Assembly: GCA_031546845.1 (NCBI GenBank)
Contig: JAVBJT010000026.1
Coordinates: 1 to 64,000 of the forward strand
Source of the DNA: Azoarcus sp031546845
GTDB lineage: Bacteria; Pseudomonadota; Gammaproteobacteria; Burkholderiales; Rhodocyclaceae
Length of the DNA: 64,000 bases
Direction of reading: 5' to 3'
Shown: positions 16,481 through 24,846 of the stretch, piece after piece
How positions within the stretch are numbered: the first letter of the stretch is position 1
Layout: each line of letters starts with the position of its first letter
Position numbers and translations under genes: made by a program
The notes under the pieces: generated by a model
Databases searched by the model: none
Told to the model about the DNA's origin: nothing
The model's input: the letters and a program-made list of their open reading frames with translations, nothing else

Positions 16481-17854
16481 TCAAATGGCGCGGGCCAATT
16501 CCACTGCCTTGCCGATGTAACTCGCCGGCGTCATCGCCAACAGGCGGTCGCGGTCGGCAGCGGGGATCGCCAATGTGCGGATGAAATCGTGCAGCGCATC
16601 GCGGGTGATGCCCTTGCCACGCGTCATTGCCTTCAACTGCTCATAGGGATTTTCGATACCGAAACGGCGCATCACCGTCTGCACCGGCTCGGCCAGCACC
16701 TCCCAGCACTCGTCCAAATCCGCCGCTAGACGGGCTGGATCGGCTTCCAGCTTGCCCAAGCCGCGCAGCATGCTGTCGAGCGCCAGCACGGTGTGACCGA
16801 AGCCCACGCCCATATTGCGCAGCACGGTCGAATCGGTAAGGTCGCGCTGCATGCGCGACACCGGCAGCTTCTCGGAAAAATGGCGCAGCACCGCGTTGGC
16901 GATACCAAGATTGCCTTCAGCGTTCTCGAAATCGATCGGGTTGACCTTGTGCGGCATGGTCGAGGAGCCGACCTCGCCTTCCTTCAAGCGCTGCTTGAAA
17001 TAGCCGAGCGAGATATACATCCAGAAATCGCGGCAGGCATCGAGCAGAATCGTATTGCAGCGGGCCATGGCGTCGAACAGTTCGGCCATGGTGTCGTGCG
17101 GCTCGATCTGGATCGTATACGGGTTGAACTCCACTTCGAGCGCTTCGACGAAGCGGCGGTTGAAACCTTCCCAATCGAACGCCGGCCAGGCCGACAGATG
17201 CGCGTTGTAGTTGCCCACCGCGCCATTGAACTTGCCCGTCAAGGCCACATTGGCAATATTGGCGCGGGCGCGCAGCAGGCGCGCGGCGATATTGGCCATT
17301 TCCTTGCCCAGCGTGGTCGGGCTGGCCGGCTGGCCGTGCGTGCGCGACAGCATCGGCAGCGCGGCGTGCTGATGAGCAAGCTCCCGCGCGCGCGCGATCA
17401 CCGCATCCAACGCCGGCAGCAGTGCCTGGTCGCGCCCCGCCTTGAGCATCAGCGCATGGGAAACGTTATTGATGTCTTCCGACGTGCAGGCGAAATGGAT
17501 GAATTCCGACGCCTTCATCACCTCCGCGTTGCCCTCAAGACGCTGCTTGAGCCAATACTCCATCGCCTTGACGTCGTGATTGGTCGTCGCCTCGATCGCC
17601 TTCACCGCCTCGCTGTCGGCCGGCGCAAAACTCGCCACCACTTCATCCAACTCCGCCACCGTGGCGGCGGAAAACGGCCCGATGCCCAAATCGGGTGACG
17701 CCGCCAACGCCTTCAACCACGCCACCTCTACCTTGACGCGATTGCGGATCAAGCCATGTTCGGAAAAATGATCGCGCAGAATCAACGCCTTGCCGTGATA
17801 GCGGCCATCGAGCGGAGACAAGGCGGTAAGGGTAGAGGATGCAGCAATAGACAT
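16481..17854 (-). CDS. purB: Adenylosuccinate lyase
   Basis: 457-aa fumarase-superfamily enzyme. It cleaves SAICAR and adenylosuccinate, releasing fumarate, in purine synthesis. The N-terminus LTALSPLDGRYH and the signature loop GSSTMPHKVNPIDFENAEGN mark the E. coli-type PurB; catalytic histidine candidates are in TSEDIN and RTHGQPA contexts. ATG 17854 is preceded by GGAAG at good spacing; an in-frame TTG at 17872 would add six residues and is less likely. A TAAAAT hexamer at 17879-17884 (minus strand) may be its -10. It is divergent from apaG. Confidence 0.97.
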   Translation of the reverse strand: MSIAASSTLTALSPLDGRYHGKALILRDHFSEHGLIRNRVKVEVAWLKALAASPDLGIGPFSAATVAELDEVVASFAPADSEAVKAIEATTNHDVKAMEYWLKQRLEGNAEVMKASEFIHFACTSEDINNVSHALMLKAGRDQALLPALDAVIARARELAHQHAALPMLSRTHGQPASPTTLGKEMANIAARLLRARANIANVALTGKFNGAVGNYNAHLSAWPAFDWEGFNRRFVEALEVEFNPYTIQIEPHDTMAELFDAMARCNTILLDACRDFWMYISLGYFKQRLKEGEVGSSTMPHKVNPIDFENAEGNLGIANAVLRHFSEKLPVSRMQRDLTDSTVLRNMGVGFGHTVLALDSMLRGLGKLEADPARLAADLDECWEVLAEPVQTVMRRFGIENPYEQLKAMTRGKGITRDALHDFIRTLAIPAADRDRLLAMTPASYIGKAVELARAI

Positions 17855-18005
17855 AGCGATACTTCCAGACAAAGTGTTATTTTACCGCTCTGCGTCGCCC
17901 TCGCTGCGCGACGAAAACAAAACGATGCGGTACAGCCGAGCGGGCTCGTCAAACCTTCTCGCGCGCCGTATCGGCCTTCCCCAAACCAACCGAGCGCCCC
18001 CTGTG

Positions 18006-18392
18006 ATGATGAGCACACCGGACAGCTATCGCATCGAGGTCGAAGCCGTCGCCGAATTCGTCGAGGCGCAGTCGAATCCCGAGGACGACCACTACGTTTT
18101 CGCCTACCACATCACGATCCGCAACACCGGCAGCGTTGCCGCACAACTCATCAGCCGCCACTGGATCATCACCGACGGCACCGGCAATGTGCAGGAAGTT
18201 CACGGGCAAGGCGTGGTGGGTGAACAACCGCTGCTCGCACCGGGCGAATCGTTCCGCTACACCAGCGGCTGCGTACTTGAAACCGCCGTCGGCACCATGC
18301 ACGGCAGCTACCAGATGGTGGCGGCGGACGGCTACCGCTTCAGCGCCGACATCCCCGCCTTCGTCCTGGCAATGCCGCGCGTGCTGCATTGA
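18006..18392 (+). CDS. apaG: ApaG domain protein
   Basis: 128-aa ApaG-family protein (Co2+/Mg2+ efflux-linked in older naming). The fibronectin-like beta fold is recognisable from YRIEVEAVAEFV, the segment HWIITDGTGN, the glycine-rich GQGVVGEQPLLAPGE and FRYTSG. Two ATGs in a row (18006, 18009) match the usual family start; the open frame extends further upstream but without homology. No clear ribosome-binding site. In enterics apaG neighbours apaH, but here apaH is about 40 kb away. Its biochemical role remains unclear. Confidence 0.92.
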   Translation: MMSTPDSYRIEVEAVAEFVEAQSNPEDDHYVFAYHITIRNTGSVAAQLISRHWIITDGTGNVQEVHGQGVVGEQPLLAPGESFRYTSGCVLETAVGTMHGSYQMVAADGYRFSADIPAFVLAMPRVLH

Positions 18393-18419
18393 CTACAGTG
18401 TGCGGAACAATCACCACCA

Positions 18420-19658
18420 TCACGAGCGGTAATCGGCGTTGATCTTGACGTAATCGTAGGAAAAATCGCAGGTCCACACCGTCGCCGCAGCCGCGCCACG
18501 GGCCAGATCGATGCGCACGGTGAGTTCGGCATGGCGCATGATGCGCGCGCCAGCCTCCTCGCGATAACTCGCCGCGCGACCGCCGTTTTCCGCCACTAGC
18601 ACCGACTCGTCGGGACTGCCGAGCCAGACGCGCAGTTTCGCCGTATCGAGATCGTTGATGCCCGCGTAACCGATAGCGGCGAGAATGCGTCCGAGATTGG
18701 GGTCGGACGCAAAAAACGCCGTCTTCACCAACGGCGAATGCGCCACCGCGTAAGCCACCTTGCGGCACTCTTCACGGTCGCGACCGCCTTCCACCGCGAT
18801 GCTCATGAATTTGGTCGCGCCCTCGCCGTCGCGCACGATGGCCTGCGCCAAACGGATCGCCACCGCCGCCACCGCATCGCGTAGCACCCGGTAGTCGGCG
18901 GAAGCGGCATCGACGATCTCGGCATTGCCGGCTTGGCCGGTAGCGATGACGATGAAGGAATCGTTGGTCGAGGTATCGCCATCGATGGTAATGCTGTTGA
19001 ACGAAAAATCCGCCGCCTCGCGCGCGATGACTTCGAGCAGCGGTTGGGCAATAGCCGCGTCGCAGGCGAGAAAACCGAGCATCGTCGCCATGTTTGGCCG
19101 GATCATGCCGGCGCCCTTGCTCATGCCAGTGAGCGTCACCGTGCGGCCACCGATCTGGACTTGCTGCGACACCGCCTTGGCCAGCGTGTCGGTCGTCATG
19201 ATCGCGTGCGCGGCATCGAACCAGCCATCGGCGCGTAACCCGGCCACCGCCTGCGGCAAACCGGCAACAAGCCGATCCACCGGCAGCGGCTCAAGAATCA
19301 CCCCGGTGGAAAACGGCAGCACCTGTTCGGCGCGGATACCCAGTTGCCGCCCCAGCGCCTCGCACGTCGCGCGCGCATCGGTCAGCCCCTGCTCGCCAGT
19401 ACCCGCATTGGCAACGCCGGTATTGATCACCAGCGCGCGAATTCCACCTTGCGCAAGATGCGCCTTGCACACCTGCACCGGCGCGGCACAAAAGCGGTTC
19501 TGGGTAAACACACCCGCCGCGCGGCTGCCGGCAGCCAACTCGATCACCGTCAGATCGCGTCGATTGGCCTTGCGGATACCCGCCTCCGCCACGCCCAGGC
19601 GAACGCCGGCAACCGGCAGCAGATCAACGGGATTGGGGGTACTCAAATTGACGGCCAT
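18420..19658 (-). CDS. argJ: Bifunctional ornithine acetyltransferase/N-acetylglutamate synthase
   Basis: 412-aa enzyme of the cyclic arginine pathway. It transfers acetyl from N-acetylornithine to glutamate and may also acetylate glutamate from acetyl-CoA. ArgJ is an autoprocessed N-terminal nucleophile hydrolase: the cleavage site A191-T192 is visible in PNMATMLGF, with T192 the predicted nucleophile. Other hallmarks are VINTGVANAGTG and KGAGMIRPN. ATG 19658 follows GGAGG. It is convergent with apaG (27-bp gap). Confidence 0.97.
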   Translation of the reverse strand: MAVNLSTPNPVDLLPVAGVRLGVAEAGIRKANRRDLTVIELAAGSRAAGVFTQNRFCAAPVQVCKAHLAQGGIRALVINTGVANAGTGEQGLTDARATCEALGRQLGIRAEQVLPFSTGVILEPLPVDRLVAGLPQAVAGLRADGWFDAAHAIMTTDTLAKAVSQQVQIGGRTVTLTGMSKGAGMIRPNMATMLGFLACDAAIAQPLLEVIAREAADFSFNSITIDGDTSTNDSFIVIATGQAGNAEIVDAASADYRVLRDAVAAVAIRLAQAIVRDGEGATKFMSIAVEGGRDREECRKVAYAVAHSPLVKTAFFASDPNLGRILAAIGYAGINDLDTAKLRVWLGSPDESVLVAENGGRAASYREEAGARIMRHAELTVRIDLARGAAAATVWTCDFSYDYVKINADYRS

Positions 19659-19768
19659 GTGTGCCTCCAGACAAACGCCACGGCCGGAGCCACCAGCCGC
19701 CGCACAGAAATTAGATCACGCCACAAGCGGAACAGGGTTCGATTGAATGCGGGGAACCGCGAAAGAAA

Positions 19769-20116
19769 TCAATCGTCGGCAACGACTCTGCCAAACCAAC
19801 GATAGCTCAACACCAGTGCAACCCCTACCCATGCAAGCACCGCGACGATGAAAACGATAAAAGCCAGGAAATTGTTGAACCCCCCGTGGACCGTCCCCAT
19901 CATAGAGGTAGGAATCAACAGCAGCGGCGACGACGCAAGCAACATGAACAGTTGGAGATACCACGGCACGTAAGCTCGAATCTTGTTCCCGCAGCCGTTG
20001 CACCGTGTCTCTAACACCCCACCCCTGCCACTGGTGCGCACCCAACGGCGTAACGTAACGGGCTCTGCACAGTAGGGGCAAACCGGGTCTCTAAGCTCAG
20101 GCCAAGCCAACGCCAT
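19769..20116 (-). CDS. Hypothetical membrane protein with zinc-ribbon-like N-terminus
   Basis: 115-aa protein of unknown function. Two Cys-X2-Cys pairs (C13/C16 and C39/C42, the latter CNGCG) look like a zinc ribbon. They are followed by two predicted transmembrane helices (about 52-75 and 82-104) and a short tail. ATG 20116 has GACGAGG directly upstream. It lies between secA and argJ on the same strand and is probably read through from secA (46-bp gap). I do not recognise a named family. Confidence 0.65.
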   Translation of the reverse strand: MALAWPELRDPVCPYCAEPVTLRRWVRTSGRGGVLETRCNGCGNKIRAYVPWYLQLFMLLASSPLLLIPTSMMGTVHGGFNNFLAFIVFIVAVLAWVGVALVLSYRWFGRVVADD

Positions 20117-20162
20117 CCTCGTCCATCGAAAGCATGTGCGGAGCTACACGCACGCCAGCCGC

Positions 20163-22886
20163 TCAGTTCAGCTTGCCGTGGCAATGCTTGTATTTCTTGC
20201 CAGAACCGCACGGGCAGGCATCGTTACGGCCGACTTTCGGCCCCGCGTTGACGAGCGGCTGCGTGCTGTTGTCGGCGTTGGCGGTACCCAGCGCTTCGTC
20301 GTAGTCAGCGTGGTGGTATTGCACGTTGGCGACTTCGGGCGGGGTTTCGGCTTGTTCGAGCTGACTTTCGGTGCGGATCTGCACCAACATCAACAGTTTG
20401 CTGACATCGGCGCGCACCGCGTCGAGCAGATTTTCGAACAACTCGAAGGCTTCGCGCTTGTATTCTTGCTTGGGGTTCTTTTGCGCATAGCCGCGCAGAT
20501 GGATGCCCTGGCGCAGATGGTCGAGCGCGGCGAGGTGTTCGCGCCAGTGCGTATCCAGGCTTTGCAGCATGACGTTGCGCTCGAACTGATACCACGCTGT
20601 GGGGTCGACCTGAGCGATCTTGGCCGCATAGCTTTCCTCGGCGGCATCGATGATGCGCTTCAAGATCGATTCGTCGTCCAAGGTCGGCTCGGCCTTGAGC
20701 CAATCGCCCACCGGCAGCTTGAGCTGATAATCGCTGGCGAGCGCCTGCTCCAGCGTGGGGATGTCCCATTGTTCCTCGACGCTATCCTGCGGCACGTAAA
20801 TGCGGAACGCATCGTGCAGCACGCCCTGGCGCATCGCCTGGGTGGTTTCGGAGATGTTGTCGCTTTCCACCAACTCGTTACGCTGCAGGTAGATAACCTT
20901 GCGCTGGTCGTTGGCGACATCGTCGTATTCGAGCAATTGTTTGCGGATATCGAAGTTGCGCTGTTCGACCTTGCGCTGGGCGCTTTCGAGCGAGCGCGTC
21001 ACCATGCCATGCTCGATCGCCTCGCCCTCCGGCATTTTCAGCCGCACCATGATGGCGTTGAGGCGTTCGCCAGCGAAAATCTTCAACAGCGGATCTTCCA
21101 GCGACAGGTAAAAACGGCTGGAACCCGGATCGCCCTGACGGCCGGAACGGCCGCGCAACTGGTTGTCGATACGGCGGGATTCGTGGCGTTCGGTGCCGAT
21201 GATGTGCAAGCCGCCGGCGGCGATCACCTGCTCATGCACTTTGCGCCATGCTTCGCGCATTTCGATGGCGCGCGGCTCTTTTTCCTCGGCGGGGATGCTT
21301 TCATCCGCGAGCAGCGCGGCGACCGGTTTTTCGATATTGCCGCCGAGCACGATATCGGTACCGCGACCGGCCATGTTGGTGGCAATCGTGACCACACCGG
21401 GACGGCCCGCCTGAGCGACGATCAAGGCTTCACTGTCGTGCTGCTTGGCGTTGAGCAACTGGTGTTCGATCTTCGCCTTTTTCAGCAGGCCGGAAAGGTC
21501 TTCGTTGGTTTCGATCGAGGTCGTGCCGACCAGCACCGGCTGGCCGCGCTTGACGCATTCCTGAATGTCGGCGATCACCGCATCCCATTTTTCCTTTGCC
21601 GTGCGATAAACCTTGTCGTTTCCGTCCTTGCGCACGGTGGGCTGATTGGTGGGGATGACCACCGTTTCCAGCCCGTAGATGGAATGGAATTCGTAGGCTT
21701 CGGTATCGGCCGTGCCGGTCATGCCGGCGAGCTTGCCGTACATGCGGAAATAGTTCTGGAAAGTGATCGAGGCCAGCGTCTGGTTTTCGGCCTGGATGCG
21801 CACACCCTCCTTCGCCTCCACCGCCTGATGCAGACCGTCGGACCAGCGCCGGCCGATCATCAAGCGGCCGGTGAATTCGTCGACGATGACGACTTCGTTG
21901 TTCTGCACCACGTATTGCTGGTCCTTGTGGTACAGCGCATGGGCGCGCAGCGCGGCGTAGAGGTGATGCACCAACAGAATGTTGGCCGGCTCGTACAACC
22001 CCGCGCCTTCGGGCAGAAGGCCCATGCGCACAAGCGTCTGCTCGGCGTTCTCGTGGCCCTGCTCGGTAAGCAGTACCTGGTGGGCTTTGAGGTCGACCGT
22101 GTAGTCGCCCGGCACGGTCACGTTGTCGCCCTCACCCTCCTGGCGCTTCAGCAACGGCGCAACCAGGTTCATCTTCAGGTACAGCTCGGTATGGTCCTCG
22201 GCTTGCCCGGAAATGATGAGCGGCGTGCGCGCTTCGTCGATGAGAATGGAGTCGACCTCGTCAACGATGGCAAAGCTCAACGCGCGCTGCACCCGCTCGC
22301 TGGTGGCATAGACCATGTTGTCGCGTAGGTAGTCGAAGCCGAATTCGTTGTTGGTGCCGTAAGTCACGTCAGCGGCATAAGCAGCCTGCTTTTCGGCGTG
22401 CGGCATGCGCGACAGATTGCAGCCAGTGGTCAGCCCGAGAAACCCGTAAACCTGCCCCATCCATTCGGCATCGCGGCTGGCGAGATAGTCGTTGACCGTG
22501 ATCACATGCGCACCCTTGCCCGCGAGTGCGTTCAGGTAAACCGGCAGCGTCGCCATCAGCGTCTTGCCCTCGCCAGTGCGCATTTCGGCGATGCGGCCAT
22601 CGTGCAGCACCATGCCGCCGATGAGCTGCACATCGAAATGGCGCATGCCGAGCACTCGTTTGCTCGCCTCGCGCACTACCGCGAACGCTTCCGGCAGCAG
22701 CGCGTCGAGCGTCACACCGTCGGCTAGTCGCTGGCGGAATTCGACCGTTTTCGCGCGTAGCGCGTCGTTGTCCAGCGCCGCGACTTCTGGCTCCAGCGCA
22801 TTGATCTTGCGTACCGTCTGGGAATATTGGCGGATCAGGCGGTCGTTGCGACTACCGAAAATTTTTTTGAGCAGGCCGGAGATCAT
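20163..22886 (-). CDS. secA: Preprotein translocase ATPase SecA
   Basis: 907-aa motor ATPase that pushes unfolded proteins through SecYEG. Visible are Walker A GEGKT (residues 105-109), the DEVD box in VDEVDSILIDEART, the second-domain motif GRGTDIVLGG, QLRGRSGRQGDPG, and the C-terminal zinc-binding tail CPCGSGKKYKHCHG. I start at ATG 22886, where the protein begins like other SecAs (MISGLLKKIFGSRNDR); the frame extends upstream but without homology. It is divergent from the DUF721 gene, with 137 bp between the starts. Confidence 0.98.
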   Translation of the reverse strand: MISGLLKKIFGSRNDRLIRQYSQTVRKINALEPEVAALDNDALRAKTVEFRQRLADGVTLDALLPEAFAVVREASKRVLGMRHFDVQLIGGMVLHDGRIAEMRTGEGKTLMATLPVYLNALAGKGAHVITVNDYLASRDAEWMGQVYGFLGLTTGCNLSRMPHAEKQAAYAADVTYGTNNEFGFDYLRDNMVYATSERVQRALSFAIVDEVDSILIDEARTPLIISGQAEDHTELYLKMNLVAPLLKRQEGEGDNVTVPGDYTVDLKAHQVLLTEQGHENAEQTLVRMGLLPEGAGLYEPANILLVHHLYAALRAHALYHKDQQYVVQNNEVVIVDEFTGRLMIGRRWSDGLHQAVEAKEGVRIQAENQTLASITFQNYFRMYGKLAGMTGTADTEAYEFHSIYGLETVVIPTNQPTVRKDGNDKVYRTAKEKWDAVIADIQECVKRGQPVLVGTTSIETNEDLSGLLKKAKIEHQLLNAKQHDSEALIVAQAGRPGVVTIATNMAGRGTDIVLGGNIEKPVAALLADESIPAEEKEPRAIEMREAWRKVHEQVIAAGGLHIIGTERHESRRIDNQLRGRSGRQGDPGSSRFYLSLEDPLLKIFAGERLNAIMVRLKMPEGEAIEHGMVTRSLESAQRKVEQRNFDIRKQLLEYDDVANDQRKVIYLQRNELVESDNISETTQAMRQGVLHDAFRIYVPQDSVEEQWDIPTLEQALASDYQLKLPVGDWLKAEPTLDDESILKRIIDAAEESYAAKIAQVDPTAWYQFERNVMLQSLDTHWREHLAALDHLRQGIHLRGYAQKNPKQEYKREAFELFENLLDAVRADVSKLLMLVQIRTESQLEQAETPPEVANVQYHHADYDEALGTANADNSTQPLVNAGPKVGRNDACPCGSGKKYKHCHGKLN

Positions 22887-23023
22887 GAGCTGAACGAGTT
22901 GTCGATACGGCAAAGCGGCGAGTTTATCATGCCAGGCACAAGGGCCGCCCACCGCCTGCCTGGCAAGCCTTCGCGCACCCTTTGTGTTCCACTCTTTCAC
23001 ACAGCCTCGGCCCGGAGCATCGG

Positions 23024-23458
23024 ATGACTCAGCACCTTCAAGGCTATCTCAGTAGCGGCGACGCGCTCGCCCGCCTGCATGACCAAGCCGCCCGCTTGCG
23101 CCGCCTGCAACAGACGCTCGAACAAGCACTGCCAGCGCCGCTCGCAAGCGCGTGCCACATCGCCAATCTGAAGAAGGAAACGCTGGTGATCGCCACCGAC
23201 GGCAGCGCGGCGGCCGTGCGCCTGAAGCAGATGATTCCCAGCCTGACGGAGTATTTCCTCCGCGCCGGCCACCCACTCGCGGCCATTCAAGTCAAAGTCG
23301 CCACGCCACGGCAAGACACCGCGCACCGGCCACCGACCGAACGGCGTATTTCGACCGCGGCCAAGAACAGCCTGACTGCCTTTGCCGCAACGCTACCGGC
23401 CGACTCAGCGCTGCGTGCGTCATTGGAACGGCTGGCCGACAGAAGCAAGGACACGTAG
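23024..23458 (+). CDS. DUF721/DciA-like protein
   Basis: 144-aa protein of the DUF721 family, to which the DnaB helicase loader DciA belongs. The N-terminal half carries the DciA-type fold signals LKKETLVIATDGSAAAVRLKQM, a short beta segment, then LRAGHPLAAIQVKV; the C-terminal tail is basic and probably disordered. By family knowledge DciA replaces DnaC-type loaders in most bacteria; whether this copy is the functional loader is inference. ATG 23024 has GGAG 8 bp upstream. It is divergent from secA and convergent with the small membrane gene at 23529. Confidence 0.78.
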   Translation: MTQHLQGYLSSGDALARLHDQAARLRRLQQTLEQALPAPLASACHIANLKKETLVIATDGSAAAVRLKQMIPSLTEYFLRAGHPLAAIQVKVATPRQDTAHRPPTERRISTAAKNSLTAFAATLPADSALRASLERLADRSKDT

Positions 23459-23528
23459 CGTCGCCCGGCAGGGCAAAGCGCAATCGGCAACAAAGAGGGA
23501 GCAAACCGAAACCAGGCGAGGCGCCGGA

Positions 23529-23717
23529 TCAGACCAGCGGAATGAAAACCCGCTCCAACACCACGATGGCAAAAAAAACAGCCAGTACGATCACGCCGGC
23601 GCGCAACATATTCCACGCCCAGTAACGATAACGGGCCTGGCCCGTAATCAGCCACAAGACAAACGATAGACCGATGCCGATCGCGGCCAAGGTACCGAGC
23701 AGACGCAGAATCAACAT
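23529..23717 (-). CDS. Small two-helix membrane protein
   Basis: 62-aa hydrophobic protein with two transmembrane segments (about 2-24 and 38-60) joined by a short polar loop (TGQARYRYWAWN). It sits 30 bp downstream of lpxC on the same strand, and codon use matches the neighbours. Function unknown; no family recognised. Confidence 0.6.
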   Translation of the reverse strand: MLILRLLGTLAAIGIGLSFVLWLITGQARYRYWAWNMLRAGVIVLAVFFAIVVLERVFIPLV

Positions 23718-23747
23718 CGCGGGCGCGGGCGAACGATTGGCGCGCGG

Positions 23748-24668
23748 TTACGCGGCCAGCGCGGGCGCGAACTGGCGCACAACCGCCGCGGGCGCGGTGG
23801 AGCTCTGGTCGAAGCTGACGAGCTCCCACGCCGAGTTGTCCTCCAGCAACACGCGCAAAACCTGATTGTTCAGCGCATGACCCGCCTTGTGGGCCGAATA
23901 GGCGGCAAGCAACGGATGGCCGCACAAATACAGATCGCCAATGGCGTCGAGCACCTTATGCTTGACGAATTCGTCGCCGTAGCGCAGACCGTCGGCGTTG
24001 AGCACGCGATATTCGTCCATGACAATGGCGTTATCCAGACTACCGCCGAGAGCCAGCCCGTTGGCACGCATGAATTCCACCTCTTGCATGAAACCGAAGG
24101 TGCGCGCCCGCGCCACGTCGCGGACGTAGGAATGTTCGGAAAAATCGATCGTCACCGAACTCGCGGTGCGGTCGATCGCCGGGTGATTGAAGACGATGGA
24201 AAAATCGAGGCGGAAGCCATCGTACGGCTCCAGGCGCACCCATTTGTCGTCATCGCGGTACTCGACCGCCTTTTTCACCCGCATGAAGCGCTTCGGGCGC
24301 GGCTGCTCCTCGATGCCCGCCGACTGCAGCAAGAACACGAAAGGCGCGGAACTGCCATCGAGAATAGGAATTTCCGGCGCATCGACATCCACATACAGAT
24401 TGTCGATACCCAGCCCGGCCAGGGCCGACATCAGATGCTCAACCGTTCCAACCTTGTGCCCGTTCTTTTCCAATCCGGAGCACATGCGGGTATCGCACAC
24501 GGCGTAGGGATCGGCAGGCAGATCGAGCGGCGGATCGAGATCGACGCGGCGAAAGACGATTCCGGTATCGGGCGCGGCCGGGCGCAGGGTGATGTGCACC
24601 TTGCGTCCGCCATGCAGGCCGACGCCGGTTGCTTTCACCACCGATTTGAGGGTGCGCTGTTTAATCAT
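23748..24668 (-). CDS. lpxC: UDP-3-O-acyl-N-acetylglucosamine deacetylase
   Basis: 306-aa zinc amidase that commits UDP-GlcNAc to lipid A synthesis. Zinc ligands are H78 (TVEHL), H237 (VKHKVLD) and D241; the general acid H264 (KAGH) is also present. The N-terminus IKQRTLK and motif GVGLHGG are typical. ATG 24668 lies behind AAAGGA; the longer frame upstream is non-coding. It follows ftsZ but is separated from it by a strong terminator and has its own candidate promoter, so it can be expressed apart from the division operon. Confidence 0.98.
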   Translation of the reverse strand: MIKQRTLKSVVKATGVGLHGGRKVHITLRPAAPDTGIVFRRVDLDPPLDLPADPYAVCDTRMCSGLEKNGHKVGTVEHLMSALAGLGIDNLYVDVDAPEIPILDGSSAPFVFLLQSAGIEEQPRPKRFMRVKKAVEYRDDDKWVRLEPYDGFRLDFSIVFNHPAIDRTASSVTIDFSEHSYVRDVARARTFGFMQEVEFMRANGLALGGSLDNAIVMDEYRVLNADGLRYGDEFVKHKVLDAIGDLYLCGHPLLAAYSAHKAGHALNNQVLRVLLEDNSAWELVSFDQSSTAPAAVVRQFAPALAA

Positions 24669-24692
24669 CTTTTGTCCTTTTGCGCCCGGAAG

Positions 24693-24722
24693 TTTATCAC
24701 GCACCCGCATCGGCCATGTCGA
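24693..24722 (-). promoter_or_regulatory. Candidate lpxC promoter
   Basis: On the minus strand a -35-like TCGACA (24722-24717) and a -10-like GATAAA (24698-24693) are spaced by 18 bp. The -10 lies 24 bp before the lpxC ATG and just downstream of the ftsZ terminator, where a promoter is needed. Confidence 0.5.
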
Positions 24723-24768
24723 AGGCCAAGGGACGGATCGGGAACAAACACCACGTGCATGCGGAAGC

Positions 24769-24825
24769 AAAAAAGACGGGCGCCCTGCGCGAAACGGAGG
24801 CGTCGCTCCGCGCGGGGCGCCCGTC
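24769..24825 (-). terminator. Rho-independent terminator after ftsZ
   Basis: On the minus strand GACGGGCGCCC pairs perfectly with GGGCGCCCGTC (11 bp), with a further GC-rich stem possible in the loop, followed at once by TTTTTT (24774-24769). It starts 22 bp after the ftsZ stop. This is the clearest terminator in the window. Confidence 0.9.
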
Positions 24826-24846
24826 CGGGGACGGGGCGTAACGAAC

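Noticed and set aside
19729..19745. GGGTTCGATTG, resembling a tRNA T-arm
   Set aside because: No 5-bp T stem, acceptor stem or anticodon arm can be built around it.
20136..22328. 730-codon open frame antisense to secA
   Set aside because: It is a shadow of the GC-rich secA frame: no family motifs, His/Gln/Arg-rich composition, and secA has full motif support.
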